64,000 nt of DNA, taken from JAKQDH01 sp029558835. Lineage in GTDB: Bacteria; Planctomycetota; Phycisphaerae; UBA1845. Below are positions 57,130-64,000 of the stretch, piece by piece. A model generated the notes under the pieces. The model was not told where the DNA came from. It was given only the letters and a program-made list of their open reading frames with translations, and did not search any database. Position 1 is the stretch's first letter, and each line of letters starts with the position of its first letter. The position numbers and the translations under genes were made by a program. Location of the stretch: assembly GCA_035356615.1 (NCBI GenBank), contig DAOQSN010000025.1, forward strand, positions 17,831-81,830, read 5' to 3'.

Positions 57130-58188
57130 ATGCGCCAGCACTCACCTACACGCAACGACGCCTGGGTTCGGCTACTCGGGAAGGCGATCCTCGCCGCCGC
57201 CTTGTCTGCCGCGGGGTGCAGCCTGCCGGGTCAATCGCGCCTGCGGGAGTCCATCCAGACGATCAAGGAGCCGGAGCTCGGCGGCGAGTACCTGCTGTAT
57301 CGCCCATCGCTTTACGACTCCGCGCAGGATTGGCCGGTGTTCGTTGTCTGCGCGGGCGGAGTGTCCGACTCGCCGCGCAAGCAGATGTCCGCCTGGGCAC
57401 CGGTGGGTGAGTCAAAGGGGGTGCTCGTGATCGCACCGCGGCTGGAGAGCACGGGCTGGAGCCTGCGTCGGAATGCCGACCGCCAGCGCGAGCTGCTGCG
57501 GGCGGACGAGGAGCGGATTCTGGCGGCCGTGCGGAACGTGCAGGCGGGCCAGCACGTCTCGGAAGACCGCATCTTCATTTACGGGTGGGGTGGGGGGGCG
57601 CCGGCGGCCTTGCACACGGGCCTGCGCCACCCGGAAGTGTTCCGCGCCGTCGCCGTTGCCCAGCCGGCTTATGATGAGGCCGCCCTCGCCGGCGCGGCGG
57701 CCTGCCTTGATCCGTATCAGCCGGTGTTCGTGCACTATCGCGCCACGGACGTGCTGTACGGCAAGGACGGCCAGCGCTGTGCGGACTGGCTCACGGACCG
57801 CAGCCCCGTGGTGACCACCGATTCCTTCGGACCGCTCCAGTGGGACAAGTGTGACGGGGTGGTGGATTTCTTCGAGGAAGTTCTGCGCACCCGGCCGCTG
57901 GTGCGCATCGGTGTGTCTACCCCGGATCCCGCCGACCCACAGACGGTGCAGTTCAAGGTGCGTTGCTCACATGAGCCGCGCCGGTTTCGCTGGGAGTTCG
58001 GCGACGGCTCGACTTCGCCGGTGGCCGAGCCGCGCTATCGCTACAGCAGCGCGGGCACGTATGTCGTGCGGGTCACGGTGGATGGCCCGCGCGGGCAAAC
58101 GCTGCACCGTGCGGTCGAGTTGACTATCCCCGGCCTCCTGGTGCGTCCCTTGTTTGTCGATGAGAAGTCAAGCCAGCCCGGCGGCTGA
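57130..58188 (+). CDS. Lipoprotein with degenerate alpha/beta-hydrolase fold and a PKD domain
   Basis: A 352-residue exported lipoprotein. Residues 20-30 (ILAAALSAAGC) form a lipobox with Cys30 as the lipidated residue. A hydrolase-like domain follows (about 45-250): PVFVVCAGGVSDSP, VLVIAPRLESTGW and the 'nucleophile elbow' IYGWGGGAPAALHTGLRHPE. Esterases of this type (PHB-depolymerase/esterase-D-like) have G-x-S-x-G there; here the serine position is Gly (GWGGG), so hydrolysis is unlikely. The C-terminal PKD domain (about 265-345, RFRWEFGDGSTSPVAEPRYR with YSSAGTYVVRVTV) suggests a surface or glycan-binding role. The ATG at 57130 is the natural start. It stands alone downstream of pheT. Confidence 0.78.
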   Translation: MRQHSPTRNDAWVRLLGKAILAAALSAAGCSLPGQSRLRESIQTIKEPELGGEYLLYRPSLYDSAQDWPVFVVCAGGVSDSPRKQMSAWAPVGESKGVLVIAPRLESTGWSLRRNADRQRELLRADEERILAAVRNVQAGQHVSEDRIFIYGWGGGAPAALHTGLRHPEVFRAVAVAQPAYDEAALAGAAACLDPYQPVFVHYRATDVLYGKDGQRCADWLTDRSPVVTTDSFGPLQWDKCDGVVDFFEEVLRTRPLVRIGVSTPDPADPQTVQFKVRCSHEPRRFRWEFGDGSTSPVAEPRYRYSSAGTYVVRVTVDGPRGQTLHRAVELTIPGLLVRPLFVDEKSSQPGG

Positions 58189-58227
58189 TAGCTGTCTTGC
58201 CCGGTCCGTGATTCCCGCGGTATCGCA

Positions 58228-58390
58228 CCACGGAGACACGGAGGGCACGGAGCGGATTCAGATACGCGCGGGGCCGCTCTCCGTGTTCTCAGCGGCGGGC
58301 CGAGCCCGCCCTACGTTTATTCCCCGGCAGGCAGAGCCCGCCCTACGTCTCCCGCTTGCCTCCTTCCTCTTGCCTCTTGCCTTCCTCATC
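58228..58390. repeat. Cluster of short dispersed repeats
   Basis: ACCACGGAGACACGGAGGG with GCACGGAG, then GGCGGGCCGAGCCCGCCCTA (58293-58312), GGCAGAGCCCGCCCTACG and a CTTCCTCTTGCCTCTTGCC block. The last three have counterparts in the pheS-pheT gap. Three different repeat types stacked in one gap suggest repeated insertion at the same place. Confidence 0.65.
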
Positions 58391-58421
58391 CGCCCTTCGT
58401 GGTGAACTCGCGGCTGTCTGC

Positions 58422-58967
58422 TTACCGCACCGGCCGGCGCGAGCGCCGCGACGTGTGGCGGGGCCGCTGGCGCCGTTCCACCGGCACGGGCAGCGTGGTC
58501 CTGGCGGCCGGGCAGGTGATTGAGCACTCCCAGCACAGCCCGGAAATTTGAAAGCGGTGACTGATCACGTGGAAGTGGTGGGCGCGCGCGATGCGCCGGC
58601 GGAGCTTGAGCACGTCGTTGGCCGCGAACTCGATGATGCGCCCGCAGCGCCGACAGACCATGTGGTCATGCGGGCCCGCGCCAAAGGCCCGTTCGTAGTG
58701 GGCCTGCTTCGCATCGAACCGTACCTGGCGGAGGATGCCGCACGAGACCAGCAGCGGCAGCGTGCGATACACGGTGGCCTTGCTTACGGGCAGTCCCTGC
58801 CGCCGCAGGGCTTCCACCAGGTGTTCCGCCTCGAAGTGGTCGTCCAACTGGAGCACGAACTCAAGAATGAGCCGGCGCGGGCGCGTGTAACGAATGCCGC
58901 GATCGTGCAAGTAGCAACGAAAGGCGGCCTGCGCCTCGGGGACGGAGTCGGCAGGGGGTGACCACAT
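58422..58967 (-). CDS. Fur-family transcriptional regulator
   Basis: A 181-residue metal- or peroxide-responsive repressor of the Fur family (Fur/Zur/PerR). The winged helix spans about 15-85 (HDRGIRYTRPRRLILEFVLQ, VSKATVYRTLPLLVSCGILR). The dimerisation domain has HDHMVCRRCGRIIEF with structural-zinc cysteines 105 and 108, matched by CWECSITC (Cys145, Cys148) near the end. HFEAEHL and HHFHVISH supply further metal ligands. The metal it senses cannot be told from this. A basic Arg/Pro tail (RRQRPRHTSRRSRRPVR, ~25 residues) beyond the fold is unusual. ATG 58967 has no clear ribosome-binding site. No regulated operon is adjacent; the gene is likely to act in trans. Confidence 0.88.
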   Translation of the reverse strand: MWSPPADSVPEAQAAFRCYLHDRGIRYTRPRRLILEFVLQLDDHFEAEHLVEALRRQGLPVSKATVYRTLPLLVSCGILRQVRFDAKQAHYERAFGAGPHDHMVCRRCGRIIEFAANDVLKLRRRIARAHHFHVISHRFQISGLCWECSITCPAARTTLPVPVERRQRPRHTSRRSRRPVR

Positions 58968-59215
58968 GCAGAGGGCCCTCGAACGTCGTACCGTGGCCGC
59001 GCAGCGAACCGGCCGACGGCATTATCCGCGACTTCCGGCCATGCGACAACTGACTCTGGCACCGGGATGCAGGGCGGCATCGGCGGGCACGGCACGGTTC
59101 CGTGGGCAGCGTCGGCGCCCCGCGGCCAACAGCCCGGGTCGCCCGCGGGGGGGGCCGACGCTACGGACTCCTGCACGCCACCGAGGGACGGGCACCGTTG
59201 GTGTGGGGCAACCTG

Positions 59216-59869
59216 TCAGCCGGTGCCTTCGTCCGGTCCCTTGAGATGCACGTCACAGACGGTCATCCATAGGGCCTCGCCCCCAGCCGCTACCAGCAAC
59301 AGCGGCAGGACCCAACGAGCGAACAGCCCCACGGCCGCGTCCCAGGTGAGCACGTCAGCCAGGGCCCCCTGCGTCAGGCTCAGGGCAACGCTCAGCAGAA
59401 TGGCCGGCACTTCGAGCAGGTTCAGCAGAAACCCGAGCGCTGCCAGGAGCTGTTGACGCGACGACGATTCGGCTTCCGTCACGGTGCCGTCGGCCGCCTG
59501 CAACATGAAACGCAGGGCACAGCCCAGGCAAAGCCCGACAAGCGCCAGCGCGAGCCAGGCCGTCGGTCCCCCCGCGCCAGCCACCACGAGTACACCGCAG
59601 GTAATCGAGTTGTTGCCGGCGATGATGGCCACCCGCCGTAGCCAACTGCGTTGCGTCAGCACCGGCCGGGCGACACGTGCGAACCAGACGCCCGTGGCGC
59701 GGGCCAGCCAACTGCCCGGCCGGCGCCCCACCTCCCACCCGATGCCCGCCGCGGCAACGAGCACCATGGCGCCGACCAGCGCCGCCCGCAGCAAGGCCGA
59801 CCCGGGGATAGACGCAATGCCCAACCCGCTCGCCGTTTGGTCCATGCCGGAGAGTGTGCCGCGCGACAT
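59216..59869 (-). CDS. Polytopic membrane protein, possibly SpoIIM-related
   Basis: A 217-residue integral membrane protein with five or so hydrophobic segments: LLRAALVGAMVLVAAAGIGW, AIIAGNNSITCGVLVVAGAG, WLALALVGLCLGCALRFMLQ, LGFLLNLLEVPAILLSVALS and ARWVLPLLLVAAGGEALWMT. The NNSITCGVLV segment and NLLEVPAILL recall the NNxxVAxxxFxxG and HGxxELPAIF signatures of SpoIIM/DUF95-type proteins, but the match is faint. An ATG at 59869 has a GGAG close upstream; an ATG at 59845 is the alternative. It lies between the Fur-family gene and the thiolase on the same strand, with ~100 bases to the thiolase. Function unknown. Confidence 0.6.
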   Translation of the reverse strand: MSRGTLSGMDQTASGLGIASIPGSALLRAALVGAMVLVAAAGIGWEVGRRPGSWLARATGVWFARVARPVLTQRSWLRRVAIIAGNNSITCGVLVVAGAGGPTAWLALALVGLCLGCALRFMLQAADGTVTEAESSSRQQLLAALGFLLNLLEVPAILLSVALSLTQGALADVLTWDAAVGLFARWVLPLLLVAAGGEALWMTVCDVHLKGPDEGTG

Positions 59870-59943
59870 CCGCTCCGGCAACTCGAGAGCGCGAGGTCAG
59901 CCACTTACGTCGTTCCGCGTTCCGCAGGCACGCGGCCGACGCG

Positions 59944-61125
59944 TCAGCAGCGCTCGACGGCGATCACCGTGGCCTCGCCGCCACCCAGACAGGCGCTGGC
60001 CATGCCCAGTTTCTTGTTGCGCTGCTTCAACGCGTTGAGCAGCGTCACCACGATGCGGGCGCCGCTGGCGCCGATCGGGTGCCCGATCGCCACCGCGCCG
60101 CCGAAGATGTTGACCCTGCCGCGGTCCAGGCCCAGCTCCTTGATCGCCACCATGGGCACCACCGCGAAGGCCTCGTTGATCTCGTACAGATCGACGTCCG
60201 TCGGCTTGATGCGCAGCTTGTCGCACAGCTTCTTGATCGCGTGCAACGGCGCAATCGTGAACCACTCCGGATCGGTGGCGAAGCTGTCGTAGCCGAGGAT
60301 GCGGGCGGCCGGTTTGAGCCCGAGCTTCTGCTTGTGCTCGTCGTCGAAGACGATCACGGCGGCGGCCCCGTCATCAATGTTCGAGGCGTTGCCCGCCGTG
60401 ACGACGCCGTCTTTCTTGAACGCCGGCTTCAGCCCGCGCAGCCCCTCCATACCCTTGTACTTGGCAAGGTCCTCGTCCTTATCGACGATGACGCTGCCCT
60501 TGCGGGTCTTGATCTCCACCGGCACGACTTCCTGCTTGAACGAGCCGTCTTCCCAGGCCTTGATCGCGCCCTGATAGCTCTGGTTCGAGTAGACGTCCTG
60601 CTCCTCGCGCGTGATGTTGTACTTGGCGGAGCACAGCTCGCCGCAGTTGCCCATGTGCTGATTGGTGTGGGCGTCCCACAGGCCGTCGTGGATCATGACA
60701 TCGATCAACTCGCCGTTCCCCATGCGGTAGCCGCTGCGCGCTTTGCGGAGGATGTACGGAGCATTGGTCATGCTCTCGCAGCCGGCCGCCACGATCACCC
60801 CGGCGTCGCCGCACTGGATGATCCGCGCGGCATCGATGATGGCGCGCATGCTGGAGCCGCACACCTTGTTGACCGTCGTGCAGCCCACGCTCCTGGGGAT
60901 GCCGGCGCCGATTGAGGCCTGCCGGGCGACGTTCTGTCCGCTGCCGGCCTGGATGACGTTGCCGACGATGACTTCGTGAACGTCCTCACCCTTGATCCCC
61001 GCGCGTTGCAGCGCCTCCCGGATGACCACGCTGCCCAGTTGGGCCGCGGTCATCTCCGCCAGCGCGCCGTTCAAAGATCCAAAGGGCGTCCGCACCCCGT
61101 GGGTCACGTAGATGTTCTTCAGCAT
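59944..61125 (-). CDS. Acetyl-CoA C-acyltransferase (thiolase)
   Basis: A 393-residue thiolase. It condenses two acetyl-CoA to acetoacetyl-CoA or runs in reverse in fatty acid breakdown. Catalytic residues: Cys89 in TTVNKVCGSSMRAIIDAA, His in VAIGHPIGASGARIVVTL (about 350), and the C-terminal Cys in GMASACLGGGEATVIAVE, close to the family's CxGGG. Also NAPYILRKARSGYRMGNGEL and YEINEAFAVVPMVA. The ATG at 61125 (LKNIYVTHGVRTPFG) follows GGGAGTG; the longer frame to 61281 adds non-family residues. It is divergent from a PhaR-like regulator, so a role in polyhydroxybutyrate formation is suggested, though phaB and phaC are not present in the window. Confidence 0.93.
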   Translation of the reverse strand: MLKNIYVTHGVRTPFGSLNGALAEMTAAQLGSVVIREALQRAGIKGEDVHEVIVGNVIQAGSGQNVARQASIGAGIPRSVGCTTVNKVCGSSMRAIIDAARIIQCGDAGVIVAAGCESMTNAPYILRKARSGYRMGNGELIDVMIHDGLWDAHTNQHMGNCGELCSAKYNITREEQDVYSNQSYQGAIKAWEDGSFKQEVVPVEIKTRKGSVIVDKDEDLAKYKGMEGLRGLKPAFKKDGVVTAGNASNIDDGAAAVIVFDDEHKQKLGLKPAARILGYDSFATDPEWFTIAPLHAIKKLCDKLRIKPTDVDLYEINEAFAVVPMVAIKELGLDRGRVNIFGGAVAIGHPIGASGARIVVTLLNALKQRNKKLGMASACLGGGEATVIAVERC

Positions 61126-61510
61126 GTGGTTCACTCCCGTTAAACTCGTTGTCCGCCTGCCCCCACCCCAGGTTCCTGAAATACCGCAGAAGCGCAGGTC
61201 CCGCAACGGGCGACCGCGAAGCGACCGTCGCGCTGCGTTGCCTGGACACCGGCCGCGGCACCAAGCCCCCGTGACGGGCATGCTCCGCTTGTGACCGGTG
61301 TGCCGCCGCGATCACTGGTTCGAGTGCCGCCGCCGTCCCGCTACGTGGCGCCGCGGCCCCCGTCCTCGGGTGCCCGCGGAGCGTCGTGTAAATCTTTGTC
61401 CTGCATGAAGTTACCGTCAACTTCCGCGGTGCCGATTGACACTGCGACGCGAAGGCCATATTGTCACCCCCGTGGAAGGCACCGTCGAAATCAGCGACCC
61501 AAGGTGTGGA
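61126..61510. other. 385-base divergent region of thiolase and PhaR-like gene
   Basis: No gene is seen. It holds the ribosome-binding site of the thiolase (GGGAGTG, about 61132-61138 on the minus strand) and a good promoter for the regulator at 61436-61464. It is a logical place for a PhaR-type operator, but I see no obvious dyad. Confidence 0.5.
61436..61464 (+). promoter_or_regulatory. Sigma-70-like promoter of the PhaR-like gene
   Basis: TTGACA (61436-61441), a 17-base spacer and TATTGT (61459-61464). The -35 is perfect and the -10 has four of six consensus bases. The start site would be near 61471, giving a ~40-base leader. Confidence 0.6.
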
Positions 61511-61867
61511 ATGAGTGACCAGCAGTTGCCTCAAGTGCTCCAGATCAAGAAGTACCCTAACCGTCGGTTTTACGACGCCACGCGCAGCCGCCACGTGACC
61601 CTGCAGGACGTGCATAACCTGGTCCGACAGGGGCAGGACGTGGTGGTCACGGACTCGCGCAGCGGAACGGACATCACCAACCTGATCCTGCTCCAACTCA
61701 TTCTGGATCGGGAGGAAGGCAAGGTGGACCTGCTGCCCACCTCGTTGTTGACGGCCGTGCTGCGAAACGAACGCGAGGTGCTTCGCACCCTGCTGCGGCA
61801 GCCCCTCTTCCCTGACGTGGAAGAGGTCGCAGCCGCCCCGCTGAGTTGTGCGGCCGCGGCCGGCTAG
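61511..61867 (+). CDS. PhaR-like polyhydroxyalkanoate regulator (N-terminal domain type)
   Basis: A 118-residue protein. Residues ~11-70 match the PHA-accumulation regulator DNA-binding domain: QIKKYPNRRFYDATRSRHVT, LQDVHNLVRQGQDVVVTDSR and SGTDITNLILLQLILDREEG (family: IKKYxNRRLYDTxxSxYxTL, DxxxVxDxxTGxDIT). In PHA-producing bacteria this domain binds DNA and polymer granules and represses phasin genes. The usual second domain is replaced by a short helix (LPTSLLTAVLRNEREVLRTL) and an Ala-rich end. ATG 61511 is chosen because it starts right before the domain and follows AAGGTGTGGA. It is divergent from the thiolase, which supports a carbon-storage role. Confidence 0.88.
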   Translation: MSDQQLPQVLQIKKYPNRRFYDATRSRHVTLQDVHNLVRQGQDVVVTDSRSGTDITNLILLQLILDREEGKVDLLPTSLLTAVLRNEREVLRTLLRQPLFPDVEEVAAAPLSCAAAAG

Positions 61868-63241
61868 CCGCCCCTTGGACAAGTAGCGTCGGCCCCGCGG
61901 CCGACGTAGAAGACGCCAGACCCGGCAGCCATTACCGGCTCCGCCGCTGACGCCAGGTTTGTCTACGGGCTGCTGAATAGCTCCAGGTCACCGGGAAGCC
62001 GACCAGCGGCACAGAGTGGCATCGCCAAGCGCTGCGCCACCAGGTTTTTTCGCGCGCCCGGGATTCCCGTCTGCAACAACAGGTAGGCCTGCCGAGAGCC
62101 CGGCAGGCAGCGTCGGCTTGTGCGTGCCGTCCCTCCAGTCGGTCTGCAGCGCGGCGCCGTTCAGGGATGGGGGGGCCGCTCGGTGGGGCTGAGTCTGTCG
62201 CTCCGCCGGTGGGGCCCGGGCGGGACCGCCGGGCGTCAGGTCTCCACGCGGTGCACCCGCTCGGCCGAGGGGGACGCGAGGCGCCCAGTCCGCTGCGGAC
62301 GACTGAGCGCCGGCCGCGGGCGTTCAGACCAGCTTTACCGGCCCGCCGGCGTATTCACCTGCGGTTGTGTACCCGTAGGTGACACCCACCCGACGGAATG
62401 ATGCAAAAAAAAGACATGCGCCGACTTGCCTTTCGCGGGGACCGGGGCAATAAACAATACGGTACAGCGAACGGCGCCGAGGTCGGCCCCGGGTACGTTT
62501 CCGGCCTCATCCATTCCTCATTTTGCGGCGGGGCGACCGAGCGGCGTCTGGTGGGTTCGCCGGGTTCCGGCGAACGGTTGGGAGTACGGGTGCGCCGATC
62601 GACGACCCGACAACCCCGTCCGACACTCGAACTCGGATGCTGCGTCTTCTGGGGTCGCGTTAGATCCCGCAGCCGGGACGGACTTATTAACTAGTTCTCA
62701 CCCTTCGCGTCACTCCATCTCCCTTGTGACGCGGACGACCACAGCGCCGCGCTGACTCGCTCCCCCACGGGTCGGCGCGGCGCACCCACTTTGACCCCGT
62801 ACACCGCGGCTCACGCGGGCCTTCACGTGGCCGTCCGGCGTGCTTCCCGAGATCTGATCCAGGTGTTGTGAAAGTGCTTGGCCGGCCCGAGGTACCCGGT
62901 GATGTTCATGCCGTTCCCTAATCCCAAGGAAGTCAGCCTGGCGCGTGCCCAGCAGGCAGCACCGCGACAGGAAGCCAGCGAAGACACCGCGCACAATCAG
63001 CAACCCCCGTTCCGATCCGTCCCGACACGCATCGGAATAAGGTCGCTAGCTTACGCTCTCCGTTCGCAGCCGGGCGGGCTGGCCGATCCCCACCGCGACC
63101 CTCAGAGAGCGGACAAAGGTCAGCGTCGGCGGCGCCTACTCGCGCACGTTCGGTTAGTGTGTCGGCCCGACCGGCCCGGGCCAATCGGCCCCTCCACCCG
63201 GAAACCCAAGGGGGGCGGCACGCGGCCGGAGGAGACCTGCC
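61868..63241. other. 1.4-kb stretch without a recognisable gene
   Basis: The longest gap in the window. It holds a family D unit (AGCGTCGGCCCCGCGGCCGA, then CGTAGAAGACGCC, 61886-61918), a worn family A element (about 62014-62130) and an AT-richer spot (GGACTTATTAACTAGTTCTC, 62680-62699). Open frames of 60-130 codons exist on both strands, but none shows protein-like composition or a ribosome-binding site. It could be a decayed gene region or hold an unrecognised RNA gene. Confidence 0.45.
62014..62130. repeat. Degenerate family A element, copy 7
   Basis: GAGTGGCATCGCCAAGCGCT at the left corresponds to GGTGGCATGGCCAAGCGCTG of copy 5, and the flank GGGAAGCCGACCAGCGG matches GGGAAACCGACCCTCGC. 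The right arm (CGTCGGCTTGTGCGTGCC) is badly worn. Confidence 0.55.
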
Positions 63242-63532
63242 ATGAACACTGCAACCGATGAGCGGCGCCCCGGTGGGACCGAGGCGGACCCCGGGTTGGA
63301 CTGGGTATGCCCGATGTGCGGGGTGGAGGTGACCCCGGGCGACAGGCGTGGGGTGGCCGCCACCGAAGACCGGCGGTGCCCCGGCTGCGGAGCCCCGCTG
63401 GGGGCGGGCGGGCCGACGATCTACCGGCCGGCAAGCAACCGGGTACCGCGGATCGTGGCGGCCGTGCTGTTGCTGCTGATCGCCGCGTGCCTCGTCACCT
63501 GGCTGCTGGCCATGCTGGTGCCATCCAACTGA
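63242..63532 (+). CDS. Small zinc-ribbon membrane protein
   Basis: A 96-residue protein. Two CxxC pairs (CPMCGVEV near 23-30 and CPGCGAPL near 46-53) form a zinc ribbon, followed by a polar stretch (GAGGPTIYRPASNRVPR) and one C-terminal membrane helix (IVAAVLLLLIAACLVTWLLA, about 70-90). The layout, a cytoplasmic ribbon on a membrane anchor, is similar to the N-terminal module of the fucosidase fusion here but in reduced form. The ATG at 63242 follows GGAGGAG. No functional neighbour is known. Such proteins are frequent, and uncharacterised, in planctomycetes. Confidence 0.78.
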   Translation: MNTATDERRPGGTEADPGLDWVCPMCGVEVTPGDRRGVAATEDRRCPGCGAPLGAGGPTIYRPASNRVPRIVAAVLLLLIAACLVTWLLAMLVPSN

Positions 63533-64000
63533 CAGGAGAGCTGCCGGTCCTGCGCGCCCGGCCTGCCCGGGCCCGTGCGGAAGCGAGCGGGCAAGGCGCA
63601 CCGGCGCGACCCGACGGCACAGAGCCCGAGCGGCAGCAAGTGGGCAGAACCGCATGATCGGACGTGCGCGGGGGGGACGCTTCGCACCCGCGCGCTCGAC
63701 CACGTACCGCGGAAACGCTCGATACGGGTTTCATCGCCATTCCTCCGCAAGCGACGCCATGGACGTGGACCATGCGCCGCTATTGTACCAGCGCCCCTCC
63801 CCGCCCGGCAAGGCACGACTGCCCCTGCCGCTCGGGGTCGGATTGCCCGCTCGCTTCCACTCGGGCTCGGATGTGAGGTTGCCGAGCCTAACGATGATGG
63901 TCTTGCCTTCCACTCGAGCTCGGATGTGAGGCTCTGCGGCCCTGAAAGGGCCGACGTTCGTTGCCAGGGGTTTCCAACCCCTGGTGATGGGCGTCTTCTT
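63533..64000. other. Right-edge gap with tandem and hairpin repeats
   Basis: No gene is seen. CTTCCACTCG(G/A)GCTCGGATGTGAGG occurs twice (about 63855-63879 and 63908-63932), 53 bases apart. GGGTTTCC/GGAAACCC-type and TTGCCAGGGGTTTCCAACCC hairpins (about 63961-63980) link this edge to the repeats at the left edge of the window. Confidence 0.5.

Noticed and set aside
62398..62755. Overlapping open frames of about 100 codons in the 61.9-63.2 kb gap
   Set aside because: They overlap each other in different frames, lack ribosome-binding sites and show unbiased codon use.

Overview
The window is a GC-rich, chromosome-like stretch of a bacterium. The best fit is the Planctomycetota, most likely a Phycisphaerae-type lineage. 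This is inferred from several traits together: secreted proteins with dockerin-like 'GDxxVDLxDxAxFQ' tails, one PEP-CTERM protein, a Cys-tailed secreted protein, membrane zinc ribbons of the form CxNCxYDLRG...RCPECG, an aryl-sulfotransferase-like protein, a membrane-anchored GH29 fucosidase, and long intergenic gaps full of palindromic repeats. No rRNA, tRNA, CRISPR array, complete insertion sequence or prophage was recognised.

Layout. 1-3.3 kb is a decayed accessory patch: a broken IS200-like transposase, the tail of a nucleoside 2-deoxyribosyltransferase-like protein, and a beta-class DNA methyltransferase fused to an Mrr-like nuclease domain, followed by an unknown 163-aa partner. 3.6-6.6 kb holds a secreted carboxypeptidase-regulatory-domain protein and an AmmeMemoRadiSam radical SAM enzyme. 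7-11.2 kb is a central-metabolism block: gap, pgk and rpe, then accD. 11.9-21.5 kb has a membrane-anchored unknown, a TlpA-like protein without its cysteines, two TPR proteins, a flippase, an acyl-CoA ligase and a small membrane protein. 21.7-28.7 kb has an aryl-sulfotransferase-like protein, an RCC1-repeat protein, an orphan Hpt protein, and a coupled pair of an unknown gene with a YkgJ-like Cys-cluster gene. 29.2-39.5 kb carries mutL, purN, an M42-like peptidase, a small membrane protein, a DUF1570-like zincin, an O-methyltransferase-like gene, a BaiN/HI0933-type flavoprotein and a cysteine-synthase-family gene. 39.7-51.8 kb is a surface and secretome region: two divergent paralogous M14 carboxypeptidases, a PEP-CTERM protein, a GH29 fucosidase fused to a membrane zinc-ribbon module, an ACT protein, and an Asp/Gly-repeat protein with a C-terminal sorting-like tail. 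52.3-63.5 kb has clpS, pheS, pheT, a lipoprotein with a degenerate hydrolase and a PKD domain, a Fur-family regulator, a membrane protein, a thiolase divergent from a PhaR-like regulator, and a small zinc-ribbon membrane protein.

The most distinctive layer is the repeats. (A) About 100-bp imperfect palindromes with GGTGGCATG/CATGCCACC arms occur at least six times. (B) Two copies of a ~142-bp element have 15-bp terminal inverted repeats and flanking 8-bp direct repeats, i.e. a bona fide MITE structure. (C) Short 'CCCCTCTCCCC..GGGGAGAGGGG' hairpins lie both between genes and in frame inside at least three genes (methyltransferase, flippase, fucosidase), where they encode PSPLRGEG-like peptides. 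(D) Short GTCGGCCCCGCGGCCGAC elements are scattered between genes. There is also a perfect 20-bp-arm palindrome at 5035-5097.

All family assignments come from reading motifs; no database search was run. Start codons were picked from ribosome-binding sites, homolog-like N termini and signal peptides, and some are uncertain.
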